Both the position numbers and the translations under genes were made by a program. DNA of 64,000 nt from Saccharomycodes ludwigii (taxonomy: Eukaryota; Ascomycota; Saccharomycetes; Saccharomycodales; Saccharomycodaceae): NCBI RefSeq assembly GCF_020623625.1, contig NC_060202.1:700501-764500 (forward strand), in the 5' to 3' direction. Every line of letters begins with the position of its first letter. Position 1 is the first letter of the stretch. The notes under the pieces were generated by a model, which saw only the letters and a program-made list of their open reading frames with translations, had not been told where the DNA came from and ran no database searches. Positions 1 to 9,781 of this stretch are shown here, in pieces.

Positions 1-393
1 AATAGAAGCGGGAATAGGAGCATCTGGTTGGTTATCAAACTTATAATTTTCCACCGGTTTCGAGATTAATGGAGCACCTTTAGCGGTGTATGGAATATCA
101 GGTTGTCTACTGTAACAAAAATATGGCATAACAGCAGTGACTCTGTTGGCACTGGCAGTTTTGCAAGCATTAATTAATATCAGTAATTGAATGAAGTTAT
201 CATTTACATGACCACAGCCTGATTGGATAACATATACGTCCTTCTCACGAACAGTTTCATCTATTTGAATGGACGTTTCACCATTTGAAAATTTCCCTAG
301 TTTAACTTGGCTTGGCTTTATAGAAAGGTTTTCACATATTTTTTCAACAAGTTTCGGGTGTGAGCCACCTGCAAAGACGACGATATCACTCAT
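1..393 (-). CDS. PRS5: Ribose-phosphate pyrophosphokinase, Prs5-type (5' part only)
   Basis: Only the first 131 codons are in the window; the gene continues past its left edge. The product would make PRPP from ribose-5-phosphate and ATP, feeding purine, pyrimidine, His and Trp synthesis. The visible part has the N-terminal PRPP synthetase fold: SHPKL near residue 11, NGETSIQI, the [11 protein letters not shown] segment and [25 protein letters not shown] core (here [15 protein letters not shown]). The stretch after YSRQ ([16 protein letters not shown]) is the start of a non-homologous insert that, as I recall, marks Prs5 rather than Prs1-4. The start [10 protein letters not shown] is the first ATG and aligns with family N-termini. 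Identity as a PRS is sure; the Prs5 paralogue call is likely. Confidence 0.88.
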   Translation of the reverse strand, partial: MSDIVVFAGGSHPKLVEKICENLSIKPSQVKLGKFSNGETSIQIDETVREKDVYVIQSGCGHVNDNFIQLLILINACKTASANRVTAVMPYFCYSRQPDIPYTAKGAPLISKPVENYKFDNQPDAPIPASI

Positions 394-1194
394 AAGTTTG
401 TAAGTTTTTTATTGCAGTATATAGGTAATTTTTTTTATCTTTTTTTTATCTTTATCTTTTCCCTCTTTGTATTATTATTTTAAAATTTAGTTGGTTACTT
501 GAGCCGTGGAGGGGTAAATATTAATTTCGTGACCATTCCACTAATAATAAATTTTTTTTCTTTTGTTTTGGACAATAATTATCATTATGCAACACTATGT
601 AAATCATTGTCGATATTAATTTCCTAATACCCTGCGTAATTTAAATACCATTATAAAAAAGAAACGTGTATTTTGAGTGTGTTTGTCCGTAATATGATCC
701 GAAGATTTGTGTACATGGATAACGGACAACAAAGCTTAACGATACTAAAAATATAAATCTGCTTTTTTTTATTTTTTTTTTTTTATTTTTTTTTTTTTTA
801 TTTTTGTATGGCCCAGTTTGGTAAATAAAACCAACCAATCAAATGTCAGAATAAATGGCACATAGGGGGATAATTAACAGTAGCATTGGACTGTTACTAA
901 TAATAAAATGTAAATCATATAAAGAAAAAAAAAAAATAAATTAATGATCAAGTAAAGAACAGACGTAAATAAAAAAGTAACAACAAAATGGTTCTTCTTG
1001 GTGTTCAGTAAGATTAATTATTCAGTAATAAATTCTCTTGCATTTTCTTTTCCCTTGACGAAATATAAGATGCAGTTTGTCGATATTATTTCTTGTGTAA
1101 AATCTAAACGCCTGCTTCTAGCTCACTTTTGCGGGCGCAGTCTTTCAACTGGTTTGTTTTTGCTGCTTTTTCATCAAATTATTTTTAAACCACG

Positions 1195-1230
<36 letters not shown>

Positions 1231-1521
1231 TTTCTGCTTTATTTTTTTGTCTTTTTCAATTGGAAATCTTCATCTTTAGCATGAGTTGCTATTTACCTTA
1301 GTTTACGCATTGCAATGTGCTTCTCCTTGTATTTCATTTGTGCCAATCATTTTTTTTTGTTTATCTCGATTCTTACACTAGTTTAAATTGAATCATTTCA
1401 AATTATCGTTACACAACCAAATTAATAGTTCTAATACAAATATACAAATATATATATATATATATATACATACATATAAATATAAGTTAATATTCATATA
1501 AGATATATATAAGGAAAGGTG

Positions 1522-1552
<31 letters not shown>
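394..1552. other. Intergenic, divergent PRS5/ATP19 promoter region
   Basis: 1.16 kb without a credible gene. It holds an A30 run (1197-1226), a TA-rich stretch (about 1445-1470) and an AAT microsatellite just before ATP19. Two short reading frames here (641-838 on minus, 998-1198 on plus) are lysine- or phenylalanine-rich or start from homopolymers, and resemble nothing I know. No tRNA or snoRNA was recognised. Confidence 0.6.
1197..1226. repeat. A30 homopolymer
   Basis: Thirty consecutive A followed by T7, in the PRS5/ATP19 interval. Confidence 0.9.
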
Positions 1553-1553
<1 letters not shown>

Positions 1554-1762
1554 TGGCTGGCGGTTATACAATTCTAGGTAAACATATTCCTTCTCATCAA
1601 TTAGCTTTAACTACTTTTGGATTAGTTTCTCTATTGGTTATTCCAAACCCATTTAAATCAACTAAATTACCAGAACCATCCATTAATGCTTCCAATAAAG
1701 AAGAAGAAGCTTTTGTTAAGAGCTACATCAAGTCTAAAAACGAGGCTATCCAAAAGAAATAA
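1553..1762 (+). CDS. ATP19: F1Fo ATP synthase subunit k
   Basis: Sixty-nine residues, the size expected for subunit k of the mitochondrial ATP synthase, a small inner-membrane protein linked to dimers of the enzyme. It starts MAGGYTILGKHIPSHQLA, has one hydrophobic segment (about 19-33, LTTFGLVSLLVIPNPF) and a charged C-terminal tail ending in KSKNEAIQKK. The ATG follows an AAT microsatellite and an A-rich leader. It is convergent with BRX1, the same arrangement as YOL077W-A and YOL077C in S. cerevisiae, which supports the call independently of the short sequence. Confidence 0.93.
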
Positions 1763-1837
1763 TACAGTATTAATTTGTCGTTACTACTAGTACTTTTATA
1801 TTTATTTAGAACAACACTTATATATAAACACATAAAC

Positions 1838-1874
<37 letters not shown>

Positions 1875-2011
1875 CGTATATATTGAATGGATGCTATAAT
1901 TTTTCTACTTTTTGAAGTGATGGAGCATATTTTTTTTTTTTTTTTTCTCTTTCTCTTGTTTAATTTAAACTAATATTATACATATACTATTCTTTCTAAA
2001 AACACCAGTCC

Positions 2012-2929
2012 TCAATCTTTAAACACAGCTTCGTTACTTAGTGGATTGGTTTTCAAGACATTCTCTACTTTAGTTAGCTTTCTTTTTATGGCAGATTCGC
2101 TTCTATTTCTAGCCTCTTCAGCCAACTGTTTTTTTAGTTGAGCTCTTAGAACATTTGGCGAAACATACTGTTTGTTCTCATAAATCTTAGGACCACCAAA
2201 ACTTCCCTCTAAAATCAAAATAATGGTCATAACAAAACGTGGACCGATTTCCACTAAAGATATGTCATCTTCTGCTGAAACGCCCTCTTCATATTTATCC
2301 TTATTGCTTGTTGCATACGAGATTTCGTAATTTCTAACCCAGATCTTACCATCAACAATACTAAAATTCATAACATGATCAATAAATGGTTTACTTTTCC
2401 TGTGTCCCGGTGGAACTCCAAAATTATGGATGAATAACTCTTTAACTAATTTATAATGATCCATTTCATCAAATTTGGAATCAAAACTTAGAATTGGTCT
2501 GCTACCTTTTAAACAGTTCCCTGTGAAATTTAATTCATCCAAATTGTGTAAGTTTTGTAAATAAAATTTAACAGTTGGTCCATTTGGTGGTTTGCTTAAC
2601 CACAAATATAAATCCTGATGTTTTCTACTTTCAAAATATAAAATATTATTACAATTGTATAATTCTGCAATTTCATTCAAATTATTTAACTTTTTCTTGG
2701 AATCCAATTTGGGCTCCTTTCTCGAATGTGGTAATAAACTGTGTAAATCCTGCATTAAATGACGTTGTCTTTGTGTAATACCTCTGGAGGAAATCAATAA
2801 AGTACGTTGCCTATTCATGCTTTTTTTGCCATTAGCAAAGCCAATATCTTTCTTGGTCTTGCTGTTTTCTTTGGATTTAGCATTCTTGCTGCTATCACCG
2901 GTTGTTAGCGTTCTATAAATAGCTGACAT
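2012..2929 (-). CDS. BRX1: Brix-domain 60S ribosome biogenesis factor Brx1
   Basis: 305 residues. A basic N-terminus (about 1-55) leads into a Brix domain: RQRTLLISSRGITQRQRHLM (about 40-59), SLLPHSRKEPKLDSKK, a strand with YFESRKHQDLYLWLSKPPNGPT (about 98-119), then GSRPILSFD and the FGVPPGHRKSKPFIDHVMNF segment. These are the conserved blocks of Brx1. It acts in the nucleolus in early maturation of 27S pre-rRNA and the large subunit. The C-terminus is lysine-rich. The upstream region carries a palindromic CACGTG site and an AAAAATTT element, plausible for ribosome-biogenesis control. Confidence 0.95.
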   Translation of the reverse strand: MSAIYRTLTTGDSSKNAKSKENSKTKKDIGFANGKKSMNRQRTLLISSRGITQRQRHLMQDLHSLLPHSRKEPKLDSKKKLNNLNEIAELYNCNNILYFESRKHQDLYLWLSKPPNGPTVKFYLQNLHNLDELNFTGNCLKGSRPILSFDSKFDEMDHYKLVKELFIHNFGVPPGHRKSKPFIDHVMNFSIVDGKIWVRNYEISYATSNKDKYEEGVSAEDDISLVEIGPRFVMTIILILEGSFGGPKIYENKQYVSPNVLRAQLKKQLAEEARNRSESAIKRKLTKVENVLKTNPLSNEAVFKD

Positions 2930-3491
2930 ATGTATATATTCCCTTTATTTTTTTGGTTTTTATTTTATTTTACTTAATAAAGCTCGATTGTAAAGTAGAG
3001 GAAGGCAATATTAAGATTTCTAAGGAGCTAAAAATTCCAAAACGGGTTTATAATTCAACAGTATATATATATATATGTGTGTGTGTGTATGCACATATAT
3101 TTGATATTCAGATCATAGAAAAAATGGGAAAGAAATAGGAAAAGGAAATAGGAAAAGAAAAAAATAGAAATAGAAATAGAAGAAAAAAACAAAAAAACAA
3201 AAAAAAAGAAACGTTAATTACAATTTATTTATTTCATTTTTTTAATTTGTTGTATATTGTCCGAAAGACCGAAACACTTCCGTATTTATATATATCACGT
3301 GATCAAAAATTTATGAAACAAGGCTTTGTATTTATTTTTTAATTTTGAATCCTAACAAACGCAAAAAAAAAAATAACATATGTATAAATATATAAATATA
3401 CGTATTATATACATGTGAATCAACAGATTTCACTCATTGAACTTCCTAAGGAAAAAGAACACAATAAAACCAAAAAAAAAAAAAAAAAAAA
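2930..3491. other. Intergenic, divergent BRX1/PTC1 promoter region
   Basis: 562 bases. It includes TA and TG microsatellites (about 3060-3095), purine-rich runs, a perfect ATCACGTGAT palindrome, an RRPE-like AAAAATTT beside it, and an A-rich leader immediately before PTC1. Confidence 0.6.
3294..3303. promoter_or_regulatory. Cbf1-type E-box palindrome
   Basis: ATCACGTGAT is a perfect 10-bp palindrome containing the bHLH core CACGTG and matching RTCACRTG. An AAAAATTT element (3305-3312) directly follows. It lies about 190 bp upstream of PTC1 and 365 bp upstream of BRX1. Binding by Cbf1 or another bHLH factor is inferred. No AT-rich CDEII-like block or CDEIII follows, so I do not read it as part of a point centromere. 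Confidence 0.5.
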
Positions 3492-4424
3492 ATGACAGAT
3501 ACAGATACTGCTAATGCAGGGGACCAATACGAGTTAACTTATAAGGTTGGTGTGGCAGAGAACAAAAATTTCAAGTTCAGGAAAACTATGGAAGATGTTC
3601 ACACATATGTAGAAAATTTTGCAAGTAGATTAGATTGGGGATATTTTGCCATATTTGATGGTCATGCAGGCTCACAAGCATCTAAATGGTGTGGGTCAAA
3701 TTTACATTCAATTATTGAATCGGAAATGATAAAAGGAAAAGATGAAAGTGGGGAAGAATCTAGTAAGAATACTAATACTGACAATGTTCGTGTTATTTTG
3801 AATAGAAGTTTTATGAAGGCCGATAAACATATTTGCGAATCTTTGCCCGGAAATAGTGGGTGTACTGCTGCTGTATGTGTATTAAGGTGGGAGATACCGA
3901 AAAGCAATGATACCAAGACTGATAATACCAATGCTAGCACGTTGAGCAACAATACTTTGTACCAACATAAAAGAATGTTGTACACTGCCAATGTAGGTGA
4001 TACAAGAATAGTATTGTTTAGAAATGGCAAAGCTATAAGACTAACCTACGACCACAAAGCTAGTGATTACTATGAAATGAAGAGAGTGGAACAGGCGGGT
4101 GGTTTAATAATGAAAAGCAGAGTTAATGGAATGCTAGCAGTCACACGTTCTTTGGGCGATAAATTCTTTGATAGCTTAGTTATTGGTCAACCTTTTACTA
4201 CGAGTGTTGAATTGACCAGTAAAGATCAGTTTTTAATCATAGCATGTGATGGATTATGGGATATTATTAGTGACCAAAAAGCCTGTGAGTTAATTAAAAA
4301 TATCAAAGCTGATAATGCTGACTTAGCCGCTAACACATTGGTAAAATATGCTTTAGCTAATGGAACTACTGATAATATCACTGTAATGTGCGTTTATTTC
4401 AGCACGTATGATGCAGATGATTGA
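3492..4424 (+). CDS. PTC1: Type 2C protein phosphatase Ptc1
   Basis: 310 residues, slightly longer than the S. cerevisiae protein because of a linker (about 80-95) and an Asn/Thr-rich insert (about 140-155). The PP2C metal-binding motifs are intact: EDVHTY near 34, FDGHAG near 54-59, TANVGDTRIVLF, the SLGDKFFD block and ACDGLWDIISD, with GTTDNITVM near the end. The segment VGVAENKNFKFRKTMEDVHT is almost that of yeast Ptc1. It dephosphorylates MAPKs such as Hog1 and acts in organelle inheritance. The order PTC1-MED2-ATP16, with the same strands, matches YDL006W-YDL005C-YDL004W. Confidence 0.96.
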   Translation: MTDTDTANAGDQYELTYKVGVAENKNFKFRKTMEDVHTYVENFASRLDWGYFAIFDGHAGSQASKWCGSNLHSIIESEMIKGKDESGEESSKNTNTDNVRVILNRSFMKADKHICESLPGNSGCTAAVCVLRWEIPKSNDTKTDNTNASTLSNNTLYQHKRMLYTANVGDTRIVLFRNGKAIRLTYDHKASDYYEMKRVEQAGGLIMKSRVNGMLAVTRSLGDKFFDSLVIGQPFTTSVELTSKDQFLIIACDGLWDIISDQKACELIKNIKADNADLAANTLVKYALANGTTDNITVMCVYFSTYDADD

Positions 4425-4731
4425 CTTTTTTTTTACTCTTATTTTTGTTTTATCTTGTTATTTTTTTGAATTGTAAAGTGGATATAGAAAAGAAATTTAT
4501 GCTTTATTAATTAATTAATTACATACATATACATACACATATACATATATATATATATATGTATATCATAGAATTACTCATGTGTAAAGACCTTTTTTTT
4601 CCTTCCCCCCCCCTCTTTCTCTTAAAACTAGTAATACGTATATGTTACACTACTCTTCGATTGTACAAGATTTAAACTCTGGCGTTTGCGTGTGCTTTAA
4701 TAAGCATAAATAAAAATTCATGTATCAGATG
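4425..4731. other. Intergenic between convergent PTC1 and MED2
   Basis: 307 bases of 3' flanks with a CA/TA repeat (about 4525-4565) and a C9 run (4605-4613). No gene seen. Confidence 0.6.
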
Positions 4732-5374
4732 TCACATACCAAATGTACTACCACTTTCATTAAAACCGTCCACATTACTATTACCCCAGTCTATACCTAA
4801 ATCATTTAGTTCATTCAATGTCAAATACTGATCATCTCCAAGACCATCTAACTCACCATTATTATTGTCATTCTTGTCGTTGTTATTATCTGTATTAACA
4901 TTGTCTGTAGTATAATTAATTCCCATACCACTATTATCGTTGTTGCCATTAGCATTGTTATTGTTAAGATTATCTTTGAAGGTATTGTTGTTGTTAGTAT
5001 TATCAACATTATTATTATTATTATTATTGTTGTTGTTGTTGTTATTATCAATATTAGCATAGCTATTACTATTACTGTTACTAGCAGTATTATTACTATT
5101 GTTACTACTTATATTAACATTGTCTTTACCATTGCTGACATTATCATGTGTATTAACCTTATGATTACTAGTTGCGTTGTTATTATCATTGTCTGGCATG
5201 GTTCTTAAAAGGGCAGATTCCAAGGCAGCACTAGATGTATTTTTTATACCGTTCTCATTACTATGAATACTACTAGTACTACCCAAATTAAAATCATTTT
5301 GAATGGCACCATTAAAAACACTAAAATCGAAATCATTTGCATTAAAATTATCAGTTATTAAATTGTTATTATTA

Positions 5375-5423
<49 letters not shown>

Positions 5424-5494
5424 CATTATTGTTAGCATTATTATTATTATTATTGTTATTAATATTATCATTATTATTATCATTATTATTAGCA

Positions 5495-5525
<31 letters not shown>

Positions 5526-6261
5526 TACTATTATCATTGTTACTATTGATATTAGCGTTTCCACCACCACTATTATCTGTATTATTACTTTTAGCATAAT
5601 TATTATCGGCACTTAACGAGTTCAATACAGTGCTATGCTCCATAGAATTAGAACCACCAGCTAATATATCATTATTAATATTGTTGGCAGTAACTGTGTC
5701 TAAAGAACCCACACATAAAGGATTATCTGAATTAATAAATCCATCAGCATTATTATTGTTAATATTTGAACCAGTATTATTGCTAGTATAGTCAGAAATA
5801 TTCAAAGAATTTATTTCATTATTATTACTATTCAAACTTTCTTGTTGTAGTCTTTGTTTTTCTTCTTCTTCAGTTTTCATCATAACCATTTTTTTCTTCT
5901 CCTCTTCTTCTTCCTTTAATCGCAGTTCCTTCGCTCTCGCCTCTTCTTCCTCCTTCTTTAACTTTTCCAACCTTTCCTTTTCTTCCTGTATTTCTTTTAA
6001 TCTTTGTTCTTTATATAAACAATGTTTGTTGAAATCGTTTATAAATCTAATAGAATTTTCTAACGTGATATCTAGATCATCCAATATACTGTGAAACTCT
6101 TGCACCTTATCGGTTAAACTGTTAATACTTGCAGTAGTTCCAGCAGTAGTTATTTCTGGATCCAACCGAATACTCTTCATTTGTTGCTGTACCAACAGTT
6201 CAGTGCTGTTCTTCAAAAAATCGTTAAAACACTGAGATAATTTGTTAAAGTCTTCTATCAT
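4732..6261 (-). CDS. MED2: Mediator tail subunit Med2
   Basis: 509 residues. Two anchors identify it. The N-terminal domain has CFNDFLKNSTELLVQQQMKS and FHSILDDLDITLENS, matching the region of yeast Med2 that pairs with Med3 and Med15. The extreme C-terminus DDQYLTLNELNDLGIDWG matches the conserved YLTLNDFNDLNIDW end of Med2. Between them are a charged E/K/R coiled coil (about 88-140) and some 330 residues of asparagine-dominated low complexity, the same architecture as in S. cerevisiae. It is a nuclear co-activator subunit in the Mediator tail. The AAT/AAC repeats generate several spurious frames on both strands. Confidence 0.93.
5350..5530. repeat. AAT/ATT trinucleotide repeat inside MED2 (poly-Asn)
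   Basis: A nearly uninterrupted ATT/GTT microsatellite on the plus strand, encoding long Asn runs broken by occasional Asp in Med2. A shorter block of the same kind lies at about 5010-5050. Length variation is expected between isolates. Confidence 0.9.
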
Positions 6262-6912
6262 CTTTTACAGCCTATGTTTATGTATAATTTTATTCTCTTA
6301 TTTTTAATAAAACTTGTGTATTTAAAGTATGTGATAATATTTAATTGTTTATGGAAACAAAAAAAAAAAAAAAAAAAAAAAACGATAAGAAAAGTAATCT
6401 TGATCACCTCAATCACTTTTTATTCCTTATAATTAAAAAAAAAAAAAATAATGATTTTGCCCTGGGACATTTCCGGGTAAAAACATATTGGAAACTAATG
6501 TTAGAGATGTATGGGTTTTGAAAGGTACGGTAGATAAAAATGGGAAAGATGTTTATAATTATTTATTTATTTATTTAATTTATTTATTTAATTTATTTTT
6601 TTTTTTTTAATGAATTTTGATTGGATGTTTAAAAATGTCTCATAGAAAAAATGAGAGGTTTAGAAATTGTACACTACGCTAATCTTTTCCACCGGTCTTT
6701 TCAAAAACCATTTCAATTTTGTTTATTTGCCCTTATACTTTCTTTTTAACGCTTTATTATATATATGCAATTTTTTTGTTTTTTTTCTTTTTTTTTTCGT
6801 TATTTTCTTCCTTTTTTAATTACTATTATTACTCCACTCCCTCACCTTTCCTTCTTTTACCAACAGCCGCTGTGAAATTCTGACACACTCAAGAACCTCA
6901 AAACTACGCACA
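6262..6912. other. Intergenic, divergent MED2/ATP16 promoter region
   Basis: 651 bases. It holds an A22 run (about 6361-6382), an A13 run (about 6437-6449), TTTA repeats (about 6560-6600) and a pyrimidine-rich tract just before ATP16. No gene recognised. Confidence 0.6.
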
Positions 6913-7392
6913 ATGTTTTCCAGGAATTTATTAACCAAATACACTGCCAAGGCTATTGCCAGGACTTATGCCACAGAAGCCCCAGCTACTTCCAATGTTT
7001 TGAAATTACAATTTGCTTTACCACACGACACTTTATTTGCTCGTAAGGAGATCTATCAAGCCAACTTACCTATCAAGTCTGGCCAAATCGGTGTTTTGGC
7101 CAACCACGTCCCAATTGTTGAACAATTGGTTCCAGGTGTCGTTGAAATTTTCGAAAATGCTAATACTTCTAAGAAATACTTTGTTTCTGGTGGGTTTGCT
7201 TCCGTTCAACCAGATTCCACTTTGACCGTTACTGCCGCTGAAGCTTTCCCTCTAGAACAATTCGATCCTAGTGCTGTTAGATCCTTAAAGGATGAAGCTA
7301 AAAAAAATATTTCCTCTTCTGATGAAAAAGTAGCTGCTGAAGCTAATATTCAATTAGAAGTCTTAGAAGTTTTAGAAGCTGCTTTGAAATAA
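6913..7392 (+). CDS. ATP16: F1 ATP synthase delta subunit (mitochondrial precursor)
   Basis: 159 residues, typical for the eukaryotic delta (bacterial epsilon) subunit of the F1 central stalk. Residues 1-21 form an amphipathic, Arg-containing presequence (MFSRNLLTKYTAKAIARTYA). The mature part has LKLQFALPHDTLF, SGQIGVLANHVPIVEQLVPGV and FVSGGFASVQPDSTLTVTA, all hallmark segments of Atp16, then the C-terminal helical hairpin. Codon use is strongly biased to preferred codons, as expected for an abundant protein. Downstream lies the unusually large gene-free interval before SNQ2. Confidence 0.97.
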   Translation: MFSRNLLTKYTAKAIARTYATEAPATSNVLKLQFALPHDTLFARKEIYQANLPIKSGQIGVLANHVPIVEQLVPGVVEIFENANTSKKYFVSGGFASVQPDSTLTVTAAEAFPLEQFDPSAVRSLKDEAKKNISSSDEKVAAEANIQLEVLEVLEAALK

Positions 7393-9087
7393 TAAGTGTG
7401 TAAGGATTAATAAAAAAAAAAATTAGGGAAGATGAAGGGTTGTAGTCGTGATTTATTTTATTTTTATTTTATGTTATGATTTTTTTTTTATTGCTTTGGA
7501 AGTTTGATCTGTACTGCTATTTCTTTTTTTTTTTTTTTTTTTTTTTTTAATATCTATATTTTTTTGTTAACAATAAATATATCAAATCAAAATTAGAATT
7601 GAAAAAAAAAAAAAAAAAAAAAAAAAAAATAATAATAATAATAAAAACGAAAATTCAAAAAAAGATATGTAATGATACTTTGGTGTATAATTTTCCTTTC
7701 TTCAAATTCAAGGTGGGATCAATAAATATACATGCAAATTCAATCGATCTATCTATTATACTTAATGTTTTTTTTTTTTTTTTTTTTTTCTTTAGCTTTA
7801 GTTTTATATTAAATATTCAAGGTATATATGTTATGTAAGTACCAATTTCGTCATAATTAGATTTCTCGATTCAAGGCATGTATCATATTTTTATTTACTT
7901 GTTTCAACAGTATTTTACCGCCTATTTAAAGATTTACCTGTAAGAAAATATTACTTTATTACCCTTTTATTTTACCAAAAGATTTTCACTTTGATAGATT
8001 TTCAATATTCTTTAAATAAAATAATTGCCATAGGTGTTGTAAATCATATATATAGTATCTCAGAGTTGTTAATTTTGATTGCATTATCTTCGGTGTAGTT
8101 TGTTTAGCTTAATCGAACTTGGTGCCGAAGAGTTACGCTATAGAGAAGGTATGTTTTTACCTGTGGTTCTTTCGTTTGTAATTGTAAGCTGAAATTTATC
8201 GTCAAATTATGCCCATAAATACTTAGCTTGTTACATATATCTTGAAACAGATAATTCCAATTTATATAAAAAGATTAGTTATTGACGAATTAGCCTCTTG
8301 GTTTGAACGATTGATGACTATTTCTTTATATATTTACAGATTTTCCGAATAGGTAACGGTAATTTTTTGGTTTCACCGAAATATTAAATTATCGTTTTAT
8401 AAAGCTTATTCAACAAGCGATAGAATTGAGTGTTAATACTTTTCTACCTGGGATTAATTAAACTTCTTGTTTTATTATTAATTATATGATATCTCCTTAT
8501 GGCTATCGGTTATTGTTGATTCAATGAGGCACCACTGAGTCTATAATAGCTCATAATTAGCTTTTGCAAGTTGTGTTAGTAAAGAGTAACTTTACATGTC
8601 TAGTAGTTGACAACTATTGGTATCGGTTCTCTGTGGACCAAACGTAGAAATAACACAGATACTCTTTTATAATTACTAGTTTTTTTTTTTTTTTTTTTTT
8701 TTTTGGGGATCAATAATCCTTGTTTTTCCCTTACTGGAAAAAAGTTTATTACTCACGCTGGGAGGGGGGTTTATTAGAAATACCTAAGATTTCAGTTACA
8801 TGTGGTGATTGGGGAGTAGAAGTGTCAAATAACGTTAAATAAAAAAAAACCAATAGTTTTTATTTATTTTGTTATTCCTCTTCTCTTCTCTCCCCTTTAT
8901 ATTTATTGTCATTATTTACTAATTTCCGTGTATATAAAACATTGAGTAATATTAGTACTTATTTCCTTCCATTTTTTATAGTAAGGCAGTGTATTATCTT
9001 ACACTGTGATTACATTTATTTTTTGCTTATTAATACATCTCTAAATGTCTTGTGTATCCAAAATTTAAAACCACCGAGACACCGACA

Positions 9088-9124
<37 letters not shown>

Positions 9125-9781
9125 ATTATTATTAATATTATTAACTACTACATTTCTTTTCCTTAGTGGTTTATTATTTCCATGGATTTTAACAGAACAC
9201 ATATCCTTTTGTTATTTTACGATAATTTCTGTGTGAACACACAAAAAAATATTATTGTTCTAATACGTACACGCACGAAAAGCCCTTTTCTTTTTTTTTT
9301 GTTTTTCGGTATTTCGGTGGCTTTAAAGTGTAATTTCTTCTTCTCTATGTTACACAATAATAACAATAATAATAGGTAATAGTAATCCAGGTGGAAAAAA
9401 GGCCTTCACCCCTTCAAAAAAAAAAAAAAAAAATCAAAATCGATGATTAAAAAATTACCATACAGTTAAACCTAAACTATTAACAACTTTATATATAAGC
9501 CCAACCCTTAACCTTTGCTTTTAATCCTTTCATTCTTTTTTTTCTTTTCCTCTCTCTCTCTCTCTCTTCCTTTCAATTCGTCTTCAATACATCAATATAT
9601 TTATTATTCGGCTTTAGTTTGAAAAAAAAAAAAAACAAAAGCAAAAACAATCCAACCAATAAAAAAGTGGAAAAGGCTACAAGAGCGAAAATTATTTACA
9701 AATAGTAAAATCCATACCCTTCTCTCCTCTACAATATTAAAGGATAGCTAATATATATATATACATATATATATATATATC
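7393..9781. other. 2.4-kb gene-free interval between ATP16 and SNQ2
   Basis: No credible protein gene. The flanks (7.40-7.86 and 8.68-9.78 kb) are typical homopolymer-rich intergenic DNA, with A25+ and T20+ runs, an ATT microsatellite (about 9090-9140) and pyrimidine-rich promoter sequence for SNQ2. The middle (about 7860-8680) is different: almost no homopolymers, higher complexity, short inverted and direct repeats, three CCGAA motifs on one strand and an Sm-like AATTTTTTGG. It is described separately as an unexplained block. Confidence 0.7.
7860..8680. other. Unexplained higher-complexity noncoding block
   Basis: About 820 bases lacking the long A/T runs on both sides and lacking any reading frame of 60 codons. 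Visible structure: an inverted repeat TCTTCGG (8087-8093) with CCGAAGA (8125-8131); CCGAA at 8125, 8345 and 8376, all on plus; AATTTTTTGG (8361-8370), which fits an Sm-protein site; TATCGGTT directly repeated at 8504 and 8621. It could be a structured RNA gene, a centromere-related element or a decayed relic. I could not match it to U1, U2, U4, U5, U6, RNase P or canonical CDEI-CDEII-CDEIII. Confidence 0.4.

Noticed and set aside
641-838. 65-codon minus-strand frame in the PRS5/ATP19 interval
   Set aside because: Lysine run from a T-rich tract and no similarity to any family I know; the frame depends on homopolymer length.
998-1198. 66-codon plus-strand frame ending at the A30 run
   Set aside because: No recognisable domain, hydrophobic low-information composition and a stop formed at the homopolymer; length is expected by chance.
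3230-3310. Point-centromere reading of the CCGAAAG and ATCACGTG motifs upstream of PTC1
   Set aside because: The spacing between them is about 45 bp and there is no 75-90-bp AT-rich CDEII; the motifs fit an ordinary promoter.
5303-5612. Leucine- or isoleucine-rich frames across the MED2 repeat
   Set aside because: They are other frames of the Asn-coding AAT microsatellite within a well-supported gene.
7599-7838. 79-codon plus-strand frame after ATP16
   Set aside because: Begins in an A25+ run and crosses a T20+ run; composition is Lys, Ile and Phe only.
8300-8540. Box C/D snoRNA from TTGATGA (about 8310) and CTGA (about 8534)
   Set aside because: The boxes are over 220 bases apart, the C box is imperfect, and I found no rRNA complement before the D box.
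8906-9379. Two short plus-strand frames before SNQ2
   Set aside because: Contain Ile or Asn runs from microsatellites; no domain and no conserved start context.
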